29,931 nt of DNA from Anaerolineae bacterium (GTDB lineage: Bacteria > Chloroflexota > Anaerolineae > Promineifilales > Promineifilaceae), in the NCBI GenBank assembly GCA_028277515.1, contig JANQGC010000291.1, positions 1-29,931 of the forward strand, read 5' to 3'. The position numbers and the translations under genes were made by a program. Of the stretch, positions 23,462-29,931 are shown in pieces (the first letter of the stretch is position 1; every line of letters starts with the position of its first letter). The notes under the pieces are model-generated. The model made no database searches. It was not told the origin of the DNA and saw only the letters and a program-made list of their open reading frames with translations.

Positions 23462-24598
23462 TCATTTTGGCGACCCCACATTGTTTGTTCTTAAATAATC
23501 CTCAAACTTCTCCAGCGCCTCGCCAAACCCGGCACGGCCGAATCCAAACCTAACCTGTTGGTCCGTCCCACCCAACGTTACGGCCGGATGAATGAGCACC
23601 CCGGCCTCCTCAGCCAGCGTCTCCGCCAATGCACTAACCGATGGTACATGCATATCCACCAGGGCCACTGATCCGGCCATTGGCCGCCGCCAGGTGAATA
23701 GATCAGGCCAACGGCCGAAAAAGGCATCAGCCAACGCTAAATTATCTTCAATCTGGGCGATGTTCTTTGCTCTTAGCTGTTCGCGCACCTTCCAGGCCGC
23801 CAGGGCCAGAAACTCCGATGGCGCCGGCGGGCAGATGCTGGTGTAAAACTTCCAATTGAGGATATTCTCACGCAGCGCTTCATCCTTAACCACCAGCCAG
23901 CCGCTGCGCAGGCCGGGTAAGCCATAGGTCTTGGACAAACCACTGAGTACCAGCGCCCTGTCTGTACAATCAACGGCTGAAGGGATTTCAGGTGTGCCGG
24001 AATGGACCAACCCAAAATACATCTCATCATAAAAGAGCCAGATGTCGCGCTCTTCGACAATGGACGCCATTTCCTGCAACTGCTCTAAACCGGGCAAATA
24101 GCCGGTGGGGTTGTGTGGAAAGTTGGCGACAATCATTTTCGTCCTTGGACTGAGCAATGCTCGCAGGTCAGCCATATCTAGCAGCCAGCTTGTTGATGTT
24201 GGCCGGAAAGCCCACCGCTTCACATTCTCCTCGCCGACCACATGGGCAAACATATTGATCAAGGCATCGTAGGCGGGAGAAAGAACGATCACTTCATCGC
24301 CCGGCTGCAAAACAGCCCGCGCGGCCAGGTAAATGCCTTCGACCGGTGTACCCAGAACGATCACGTCATCGGAGTCAGCCGTATCATAGGAGCCGGCAAT
24401 CGCTTCTCTTAAAGCGGGATGTCCTTGTGATTCCGTGTAGCCTAATGAGAGTCGGCCGAGTTCTGCCAACTCAACCCCGGCCATCTCCAGCAGTTCGCCA
24501 ATAGTCACCGTCTCGCAGTCAGAATTACACAACTGGTAAGGGGTGTTAAACTCATAGCGGGCAAAAAAATGTTCGGTCTCGAAAGGTTTAATTTTCAT
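23462..24598 (-). CDS. PLP-dependent aminotransferase, class I/II
   Basis: A 378-residue fold-type I enzyme. The internal aldimine lysine is Lys223 in LSGLSKTYGLPGLRSGW. Asn163 (NFPHNPTGY) and Asp191/Tyr194 (FYDEMYF) hold the cofactor, and Arg near the C-terminus (QVRFGFGRAGF) would bind the substrate carboxylate. The N-terminus MKIKPFETEHFFARYEF with a nearby CNSDCE motif marks a subgroup I recall as close to capreomycidine synthase-like aminotransferases; the substrate is unknown. I placed the start at 24598 rather than the upstream in-frame ATG at 24628, because GAAGGTG lies at ribosome-site distance. It is a single gene. Confidence 0.9.
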   Translation of the reverse strand: MKIKPFETEHFFARYEFNTPYQLCNSDCETVTIGELLEMAGVELAELGRLSLGYTESQGHPALREAIAGSYDTADSDDVIVLGTPVEGIYLAARAVLQPGDEVIVLSPAYDALINMFAHVVGEENVKRWAFRPTSTSWLLDMADLRALLSPRTKMIVANFPHNPTGYLPGLEQLQEMASIVEERDIWLFYDEMYFGLVHSGTPEIPSAVDCTDRALVLSGLSKTYGLPGLRSGWLVVKDEALRENILNWKFYTSICPPAPSEFLALAAWKVREQLRAKNIAQIEDNLALADAFFGRWPDLFTWRRPMAGSVALVDMHVPSVSALAETLAEEAGVLIHPAVTLGGTDQQVRFGFGRAGFGEALEKFEDYLRTNNVGSPK

Positions 24599-24627
24599 AA
24601 CATACACCTTCGATATTAATATTCTCA

Positions 24628-24689
24628 AGATTTGTCAATTTTTTCTGTGGGATTTCCAGAGACACAAGGAAATAAAAATTGACAAATCT
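24628..24689. repeat. 62-bp element with perfect 16-bp inverted ends
   Basis: AGATTTGTCAATTTTT (24628-24643) is perfectly inverted at 24674-24689, with 30 bp between. It lies in the noncoding gap upstream of the aminotransferase gene. The arms contain TTGACA on the outward strands, so they could double as -35 elements. It has the same total length as the unrelated element at 3462-3523. It may be a MITE-like unit or a paired operator. The rest of the gap to 24770 shows nothing recognisable. Confidence 0.55.
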
Positions 24690-24770
24690 AATGCAAAACT
24701 ACTTAATGTGTTTATGTCAGGGCAGAGCCGGCCCAAAACACAATTTAACGATCAAAGATAAAAAGGGAAA

Positions 24771-25295
24771 TTATGGTGATGGAAACAAAAAGGCGACTGA
24801 GCTTACCTGACATACTGGTTCACAATTAGCTCCATTTGGCCGGAATTCTTTATATTCAGGTTGGACGACACGCTCCAACGTCTGATCATTCCATTGAACA
24901 ATTATAGTCATCATCTCAGGTGTCTCTAAAAGGAAATACTCCCTGCAAGAGCTATTCCTTGATGGCCAAATGTCACCCTCACACATCTCTGATATATTAT
25001 ACGCTTCACCGTCTTTATTAAACTCAAGATCAAGCATATAGTTTGAGGGGACATTTCCCTCAAAAGCGATGAGCACACCGGAACTACAATCCATTAGGGT
25101 GCAGTAGCGAAATTCCTCGCCCTCACTTTTAAACTCTTCAGTCACGATAAGAGTTGTTTCGATCTGTGGTCCTAACTCTTTAGTCACGACGGGCGTTATT
25201 TCGATTTCTTGTTGATCTCCTTCTCTACAACCACTCAACAAGAAAGAAAAAACCATCAAACAAGGTATCATGACGCTTTTGGCCATTATTTTCAT
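24771..25295 (-). CDS. Cysteine-rich lipoprotein of unknown function
   Basis: A 174-residue lipoprotein with the lipobox LLSGC (lipidated Cys23). The mature part has six cysteines that could form three disulfides (FRYC-TLMDC, MCEGD, SSCREY, NCEPVC). A threonine/glutamate-rich linker holds a 16-residue imperfect tandem duplication (EIEITPVVTKE and QIETTLIVTEE); the DNA shows the same roughly 48-bp repeat. I do not recognise the fold. The ATG at 25295 is preferred over 25322 because an AGGGAT-type site precedes it. The gene is AT-rich and has no CGGCCG motif, unlike most neighbours, which suggests recent acquisition. Confidence 0.7.
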   Translation of the reverse strand: MKIMAKSVMIPCLMVFSFLLSGCREGDQQEIEITPVVTKELGPQIETTLIVTEEFKSEGEEFRYCTLMDCSSGVLIAFEGNVPSNYMLDLEFNKDGEAYNISEMCEGDIWPSRNSSCREYFLLETPEMMTIIVQWNDQTLERVVQPEYKEFRPNGANCEPVCQVSSVAFLFPSP

Positions 25296-25332
25296 CGCGA
25301 GATCCCTTTGAGATTTACACATCCTAAAAAAC

Positions 25333-25945
25333 TTAAGATGGAGTAAGCAGACGACGATACAACCAAATCTGGAGTATCATATAAACCAACCCTAAGATAA
25401 TTGCCACAGTCCAGTTCGCCTGGCCGATGACAAGACTGAGGAAGTAAATGCAGGCTCCAAATGAGACGCCACCCAGCAGAGCTACTTGTAGAGCTAAGAG
25501 AAAGGCGATGCTCCAAGGTTTATAGGTCGAGGGTATGCTTTTTTCGCTCCAACGCAAGGCTTCATGCAACGGCAAGGGTTGAAGCTGCTCAAGGTAAAAT
25601 TCTTTTATCTGATTCAACGCCCGCACACTCTCAGTCCAGGGCCTGGCGCAGGCGCACAAGCTGTAGTAGCGTTGACAAACCAAACAAGGTCAAGGTCAGG
25701 AAAACCACAACCAATGCGCGATGTATATTATCCAGGGCGATATTATCTACTTGCAAACTGAACAAAGCGGCGATCAGGGTTCCGAAAGTGACGATATAAA
25801 AGGTGCTGACCCGCGCCCGATCTTCATTGGCCTGGAACGCCGTTTGAGCGATGTAATCATATTCGGCCGATAAAAAATTGCCTGCTCTATCCAATTGCTT
25901 ATTATTCTTTGCGTCGAGCAGGTCCCCACCAGCCATATCACTCAT
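25333..25945 (-). pseudogene. Four-helix membrane protein interrupted by a one-base frameshift
   Basis: Two overlapping reading frames make one protein. The first (25945 to a stop at 25631) gives MSDMAGGDLLDAKNNKQLD... through two membrane helices to LVRLRQALD. The second (in frame from upstream of the shift to 25333) continues WTESVRALNQIKEFYLEQ and two more helices to RRLLTPS. Removing one G from the GGG at 25639-25641 (plus strand) joins them as LVRLRQAWTESVRAL, giving about 203 residues. The start overlaps the stop of the cyclic-nucleotide-binding gene by 8 bp, so they are coupled. The cause may be a recent mutation, a sequencing or assembly error, or less likely programmed frameshifting. 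Confidence 0.8.
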
Positions 25946-26294
25946 CCATATTCCTACGCAGCCGGTTAGCCATGATTTCTAACATATCTAGGGCGAAGAA
26001 TGGAGAATGCTGCACGTAAAAAGTGAAATCGAAACGATTGACCAGGGCAGTTTTTGTTGGTTGGGCGGCGCGGGCGGTGGCGCTGCGCGGGCTGTCATCG
26101 ATCAAGGCCATTTCACCAAAAACCTCACCCACTTGAATTTTGTTAATGATCTTATCCTGATAAACGATATCGACCTCCCCCTCCAGCACCACATACATAT
26201 AATCACCGGCCGCTCCCCTCTCGAAAATAACTTCTCCCGACTGGAAATCTTTAGTTTTCCGGGCATCCTTAAAAATTTCTAACGAAATAGGCAT
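25938..26294 (-). CDS. Standalone cyclic-nucleotide-binding domain protein
   Basis: A 118-residue protein consisting of one CNB (CAP_ED) domain. The beta barrel (SGEVIFERGAAGDYMYVVLEGEVDIVY) is followed by the phosphate-binding cassette VFGEMALIDDSPRSATARA, which has the Glu and Arg that contact cAMP or cGMP. It has no helix-turn-helix, so it is not a Crp-type regulator. It likely relays a nucleotide signal by protein contact, and the translationally coupled membrane protein downstream is the obvious partner. ATG 26294 is chosen for its GAGGAGA site six bases away. The 290-bp gap from here to 26585 contains no clear gene, promoter or repeat. Confidence 0.88.
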   Translation of the reverse strand: MPISLEIFKDARKTKDFQSGEVIFERGAAGDYMYVVLEGEVDIVYQDKIINKIQVGEVFGEMALIDDSPRSATARAAQPTKTALVNRFDFTFYVQHSPFFALDMLEIMANRLRRNMDE

Positions 26295-26584
26295 TTGATT
26301 CTCCTCATCTTCGGGCCAAGGCAAACCATAGAATGGCATTAACCTTTACAAAGATTCTTAAGTTTCAAGCTGCGACCGGTCTCCTGACCGTGTCGCCTCT
26401 CGCCTAAAGAACTTCTGTCTTGTACTTAACAAGCAGCATGACTCCTTAGCGTATGATAACATCCCTCAACTGATGGACAAATAGTCACAAGAGATTTGTA
26501 TTGCGAAAATTTAAAGTGGTTGCCTTTTTCAGGTGAGTAAGTAAAAATAGGCCCCGTTGAAAAATTTCCCAATATGGAGAATGC

Positions 26585-27043
26585 ATGTCATCTGAAGAAT
26601 ATTATCGACCGGATACACCAAAAGTCATACATGAAACCATTGATGGCGAAGCGGTCATGATTCACATGGAAAAAGGATATTATTACAGTCTGGACAAAAC
26701 CGGATCGACCGTCTGGAATATGCTGGAAAGCGGCACGGCCGTCAGCCAAATTACCGCTTACTTAAAGGAAAATTACGCTGGAGATCCGGCCGAAATAGTG
26801 CATAGCCTTCAAGATCTGCTCAATGAGTTGCAAACAGAAGAATTAATTGTGCCTGGCAAAGCAGAATCGAATCAAGCAACAACTGATCCGTCTCAATTAA
26901 TGAGCAATGGCACTCCGGCAACAAAACCAGCATTTGTTCCCCTACAATTACACAAATATACAGATATGGAGGATTTACTCCTGCTCGATCCCATCCATGA
27001 GGTAGATGATACGGGTTGGCCTGCCCTTCCTGATGAAAGCTAA
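26585..27043 (+). CDS. PqqD-domain (RiPP recognition element) protein with precursor-like C-terminal tail
   Basis: A 152-residue protein. Residues 1-92 are a PqqD/RRE winged-helix domain (GEAVMIHMEKGYYYSLDKTGSTVW, then DLLNELQTEELIV), which binds leader peptides of ribosomally made peptides. After a Ser/Thr/Gln-rich linker (93-113) comes a tail, FVPLQLHKYTDMEDLLLL then DPIHEVDDTGWPALPDES. P-x-x-L-x-x-Y-T-D-x-x-x-L resembles the P-x-L-x-x-L-G-D-x-x-x-L core of lasso-type leaders, and the protein ends in Ser. TGGAGA precedes the ATG. The stop shares one base with the start of the HPr kinase-like gene (TAATG), so both are made together. A RiPP role is inferred. Confidence 0.8.
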   Translation: MSSEEYYRPDTPKVIHETIDGEAVMIHMEKGYYYSLDKTGSTVWNMLESGTAVSQITAYLKENYAGDPAEIVHSLQDLLNELQTEELIVPGKAESNQATTDPSQLMSNGTPATKPAFVPLQLHKYTDMEDLLLLDPIHEVDDTGWPALPDES

Positions 27044-28098
27044 TGGCCTTTGAACAAACTGAACCAAATATTATTAAAATCCCAGACCCGGTTCAGTTCT
27101 TCGATACATTTTACTATTTCTTCCACAAAGCCGCCCGGCAAGCCGGTGAAACGATCGATCGCTATTTTCTCATTCATGGCCAAACGATTTGCCTGCGTTT
27201 CGCCGGTCCGGCGCTCGTATCACAACTAACCCCAGCCCTGGCTCATTTGGCAATAGCTCCCGTGCAGAACCCGGCTCTAATTATTTGTATCTGGGACTCA
27301 GCATCCACCCTCACCAGCAAACCACCCCTCCCCCCATCCGTGCCTATGCCTCGCGGCGACATTCCAGGCTATATGAACCAGCGTATCGTCACCCATGTTG
27401 GAGCCGATCTCTTTAGCACCCTGGATCGCGAACGGGGATTGGCCGTGTACTGGTGTGCCGATGCCCAGCAGCTACCCCTTTATGAACGTGGCGCACCATT
27501 GCGCTCGATATTGCACTGGTGGTTTCAAACCATCGATATTCATCTGGTGCACGCCGGGGCGATTGGCAACCAAAACGGGGCAGTTTTATTGGCTGGAAAA
27601 GGCGGATCAGGAAAATCAACGACCTGTCTCTCCTGTCTCCAATCCGATTTGCTATATATCAGCGATGATTACTCATTCATTGGACTTCAACCACAACCGT
27701 ATGTCCACACTATCTATAACACAGCCAAGCTGCGACCTGACAATTTGCAGCGCCTGCCCCATCTGCGGCAAAATATTGCTAATGCCGATAAATTAAAGAG
27801 TGAGAAAGCCCTGTTTTTTTTACAACAGCATTTTCCTGATAAATTGGCAAGGCAGTTGCCTTTAAAAGCGCTACTGCTGCCAGGCGTGAGCGGTGAAAAA
27901 GATACACGGGTAAAACCGGCCGCAGCGCGTGAAAGTTTAGGCGCTTTACTGCTGAGCACCATGCATCAACTGGCCGGAACGGATCAAAAGACCATAAGCA
28001 CCATAAAGGAACTTGTTACCCGTATTCCTTCTTATCACCTGCGTTTAGGGTCAGACTTGTCTCAGATACCAACGGTTATTTCTGACATGTTGCCATGA
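27043..28098 (+). CDS. HPr kinase-like (HprK family) protein kinase
   Basis: A 351-residue protein whose C-terminal half is an HPr-kinase type P-loop domain. It shows HAGAIG (residues 170-175), Walker A GKGGSGKST (185-193) and the acidic ISDDYSFI (206-213, Asp208/Asp209) that matches the catalytic/metal positions. The N-terminal half (about 1-150) is divergent. It lacks the canonical PTS-linked HprK context: no HPr or phosphotransferase genes are near. Instead it is coupled to a PqqD/RRE gene, the setting of kinases such as ThcoK that phosphorylate the C-terminal Ser of lasso precursors. The likely substrate is therefore a peptide or the PqqD tail. This is an inference. Confidence 0.8.
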   Translation: MAFEQTEPNIIKIPDPVQFFDTFYYFFHKAARQAGETIDRYFLIHGQTICLRFAGPALVSQLTPALAHLAIAPVQNPALIICIWDSASTLTSKPPLPPSVPMPRGDIPGYMNQRIVTHVGADLFSTLDRERGLAVYWCADAQQLPLYERGAPLRSILHWWFQTIDIHLVHAGAIGNQNGAVLLAGKGGSGKSTTCLSCLQSDLLYISDDYSFIGLQPQPYVHTIYNTAKLRPDNLQRLPHLRQNIANADKLKSEKALFFLQQHFPDKLARQLPLKALLLPGVSGEKDTRVKPAAARESLGALLLSTMHQLAGTDQKTISTIKELVTRIPSYHLRLGSDLSQIPTVISDMLP

Positions 28099-28131
28099 CC
28101 GGTAGGCTTTGAGTTTAGTAACTTGTCATCA

Positions 28132-28282
28132 AATGTCATCCCGAGAAATTCCACATCGCAGGCTCTGTTCTATCAGGAAAGAAGTATCAGTTTGTCATCC
28201 TGAATGGAGCTTGCGGAGTGAAGGATCTTTGTGTTCTCAACGTTCTGATGCATAAGATTCCTCGCTTCGCTTTGGAATGACA
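28132..28282. repeat. Dispersed repeat block, GTCATCC type, with inverted copies
   Basis: This noncoding gap holds TGTCATCCCGAGAAATTCC (28132-28150), a second start TGTCATCCTGAATGG from about 28193 followed by GGAGTGAAGGATCTTTGTG, and an inverted copy (AAGATTCCTCGCTTCGCTTT, then GGAATGACA, about 28255-28281). The latter two form an imperfect long hairpin. The motif is a well-known dispersed noncoding repeat in many environmental bacterial genomes. The remaining 28283-28328 carries the weak GGAG ribosome site of the next gene. Confidence 0.65.
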
Positions 28283-28328
28283 ATTTGAGACGGTTTGTTT
28301 CTTAGCAGCAGATGGAGTACTTAATCAC

Positions 28329-29024
28329 TTGAATAATCATTTGCCATCAATTAGCGTCATTATCCCCGTCTATAATGCTGAACAGTATTTGGCAGAAGCG
28401 CTAGAAAGCGTCCTTGAACAATCCTACCCGCCTAGTGAAATTATCATTGTTAATGATGGTTCCAGTGACCGGTCGAGAGTCGTTGCCGAAAGTTTTGTCC
28501 CACAGGTATCTGTCCTGCATCAATCCAATCAGGGAATCAGTGCAGCACGAAACCTGGGCATCAGGGAGGCTCAAGGCGACTATCTTGCTTTCATTGACGC
28601 CGACGACATCTGGCTGAAAGATAAATTACAAGATCAAATAAAAGTTTTCAAACAAGATGAGAATGTCGACGTTGTATATGGCCATGCCAGGCAATTCTAC
28701 AGCCCCGACCTACCACAAGAAATCAAAGAAAAGCTATTAATCCGACAGCAAATTTTACCCGCGCACGTTGCCTGCGCCATGCTTATCAAACGCCGGGCAT
28801 TTATGCGCGTGGGTTTGTTTTCAACGAGCCTGGTCGTAGGAGTTGATCAAGATTGGTACATACGGGCGAAGGATACCGGGTTAAACTCCGTGCTGCTACC
28901 CCAGATTCTATTTATGCGCCGCATTCATGAAGGTAATCAAGGTCGGCGAATGAAACATCTTACCAACACAAGGTTGCATATTCTAAAAGCTGCCATCGAT
29001 CGCCGGCGCAAAGAGGAATCGTAA
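28329..29024 (+). CDS. Family 2 glycosyltransferase
   Basis: A 231-residue GT-A enzyme with no membrane segment. ISVIIPVYNAEQYLAEALES is the nucleotide-sugar binding start, VNDGSSDRS the next conserved loop and FIDADDIW (residues 91-98) carries the metal-binding DxD. A conserved acid lies in VGVDQDWYIRA. It is shorter than processive family 2 enzymes, so it probably transfers a single sugar. The start is a TTG at 28329, with GGAG 11 bases upstream; no ATG is available. It follows the PqqD-HPr kinase pair across a repeat-filled gap, and closely resembles the convergent glycosyltransferase next to it. The acceptor is unknown. Confidence 0.88.
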   Translation: MNNHLPSISVIIPVYNAEQYLAEALESVLEQSYPPSEIIIVNDGSSDRSRVVAESFVPQVSVLHQSNQGISAARNLGIREAQGDYLAFIDADDIWLKDKLQDQIKVFKQDENVDVVYGHARQFYSPDLPQEIKEKLLIRQQILPAHVACAMLIKRRAFMRVGLFSTSLVVGVDQDWYIRAKDTGLNSVLLPQILFMRRIHEGNQGRRMKHLTNTRLHILKAAIDRRRKEES

Positions 29025-29050
29025 ATCGGCCCGCCTTCAAAATAATCAAT

Positions 29051-29773
29051 TTATAGCTCTTTACCAGGCAGCTTAGGTAATGGACCCAAATTGCCCGATG
29101 CGCTTCGTCGCTGTAAGGATCGTCTCACCAGCATGGGGATTTGGTAATCTTTCGTAGGTTGGGAGTGCATCAAGCTATTGGGATGCATGCGATGATGTAG
29201 GCAAACATCGTTCATTGCTCCTTGATTTAGACCCATCTCAGTAGCTCTAAGCAGCCAGTCGTTATCCTCCCCTGTTATAAAGGTTTCATCAAAAACACCG
29301 ACTTTATCAAACGCCTCTCGTCTAAATAAGGCAGACCCTAATTGGTAAGCGATTCTCGTTTGGTTTTCATCTAATGGGATTTTTTTATCCCTCTCGCTAA
29401 ATTCTCCAAAATACTTAGACCGGCCCCATACTACAACCATTTGAGGATGATCCAGTAAGTAAGCCAATTGACGCCTTAACTTGTTTTCTGGCCAGATATC
29501 ATCGGCATCAAGAAAAGTAATAAAATCCCCCTTGGCCAGGCCTAATCCTTTATTTCGGGCGGCCGCCGGTCCGGCATTTTCCTGGTTGATAAGGGTCATT
29601 TTCATTTCCAGGCTTCTTACAATTTTCAGCGAATCATCGGTTGAACCATCGTTGATCACAATCAATTCCAATGGTTCGTAATTTTGTTGTTGTATGCTCC
29701 GTAAGGCTTCGATCACAAAGTTTCTGGCATTATAAACGGGGACAATTACAGTAATTAAGGGGGGTTTCATCAT
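29051..29773 (-). CDS. Family 2 glycosyltransferase, paralogue of its neighbour
   Basis: A 240-residue GT-A enzyme built like the preceding one. It shows ITVIVPVYNARNFVIEALRS, INDGSTDDS, GPAAARNKGLGLAKGD and FLDADDIWPENKL with the DxD metal site, then the conserved acidic TGEDNDWLLRA. The C-terminal tail (RRSASGNLGPLPKLPGKEL) is basic and proline-rich. It is convergent with the other glycosyltransferase, 26 bp apart. The two share the same order of motifs across their length, which points to duplication. The gene starts at one of two consecutive ATGs (29773 or 29770), with GGAAATG just upstream. Its promoter region lies in the repeat-containing end of the window. Confidence 0.88.
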   Translation of the reverse strand: MMKPPLITVIVPVYNARNFVIEALRSIQQQNYEPLELIVINDGSTDDSLKIVRSLEMKMTLINQENAGPAAARNKGLGLAKGDFITFLDADDIWPENKLRRQLAYLLDHPQMVVVWGRSKYFGEFSERDKKIPLDENQTRIAYQLGSALFRREAFDKVGVFDETFITGEDNDWLLRATEMGLNQGAMNDVCLHHRMHPNSLMHSQPTKDYQIPMLVRRSLQRRSASGNLGPLPKLPGKEL

Positions 29774-29860
29774 TTCCTGCCATTATACAAGCAGACGAAA
29801 TTTTCATCGAGGCATCCTATCCGGCAATCAGGGCGATTCCAAAGTCGCCAATTATCGTAC

Positions 29861-29928
29861 CGTAACCGCGACATCATTTTCGCGCTCTGGCGTATGCACA
29901 AGAACGCGATTGTGAAATCGCGGTTACG
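29861..29928. repeat. Inverted repeat with CGTAACCGCGA ends
   Basis: CGTAACCGCGA (29861-29871) is perfectly inverted at 29918-29928, 46 bp apart. A small hairpin (GGCGA with TCGCC, about 29832-29848) lies just before it. The whole 29774-29931 end is noncoding and looks like a dispersed repeat or small nonautonomous element; it may extend past the window. Confidence 0.5.
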
Positions 29929-29931
29929 AAT

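Noticed and set aside
27014..27040. GWPALPDES as a lasso core with a Gly1-Glu8 ring
   Set aside because: It would leave a one-residue tail that cannot thread, and no cyclase or protease gene is present; kept only as a precursor-like tail.
28132..28282. CRISPR-like repeats
   Set aside because: Copies are few, degenerate and in both orientations with no regular spacers; they fit a dispersed noncoding repeat.

Overview
The window looks like chromosomal DNA of an uncultured Chloroflexota bacterium, probably Anaerolineae-like. This is an inference. It rests on moderate GC, the mix of gene families (PfkB kinase, MocR, ECF sigma with a DUF4367-like partner, choice-of-anchor I secreted protein), a secreted protein ending in a YLPI-type C-terminus, and dispersed repeats of the kind seen in that phylum. 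There are no rRNA or tRNA genes, no CRISPR array and no complete transposon. A striking background signal is the hexamer CGGCCG, often inside the palindrome ACGGCCGT. I counted nearly 70 copies by eye, where about 10 would be expected. It is missing from several patches that look like recent or degraded DNA.

Left part (1-7.9 kb): the tail of a TetR-like regulator, then a tightly overlapping three-gene ABC exporter operon of the fluoroquinolone-export type. Next come a HigA-like antitoxin without HigB, a GNAT acetyltransferase, a 62-bp inverted repeat, a membrane-anchored protein of unknown function and several small Chloroflexi-type hypotheticals. These are divergent from a MocR/PdxR regulator, which is followed by a convergent MscS channel.

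Middle (8-16.8 kb): an ECF sigma factor with its probable membrane anti-sigma or sensor partner, possibly leaderless and autoregulated; a lipoprotein; and a 947-residue secreted choice-of-anchor I protein with an inserted phytase-like domain. After a strong bidirectional terminator come, on the minus strand, a DUF234 AAA ATPase and a CorC/HlyC-type CNNM membrane protein. Beyond them lie an alpha/beta-hydrolase pseudogene and a DinJ-YafQ toxin-antitoxin module with a palindromic operator inside its promoter.

Right part (18-29.9 kb): two FtsX/MacB-type permeases with a clear promoter and a repressor-like operator but no ATPase; an ABM-fold protein with a PfkB sugar-phosphate kinase; an M20 amidohydrolase; a PLP aminotransferase; a cysteine-rich lipoprotein; and a standalone cyclic-nucleotide-binding protein translationally coupled to a membrane protein that carries a one-base frameshift. 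Last is a PqqD-HPr kinase-like pair followed by two family 2 glycosyltransferases. The PqqD protein has a C-terminal tail that resembles a RiPP leader/precursor and ends in Ser, next to a kinase of the type that phosphorylates the C-terminal Ser of lasso precursors. This is the best candidate here for an undescribed system.
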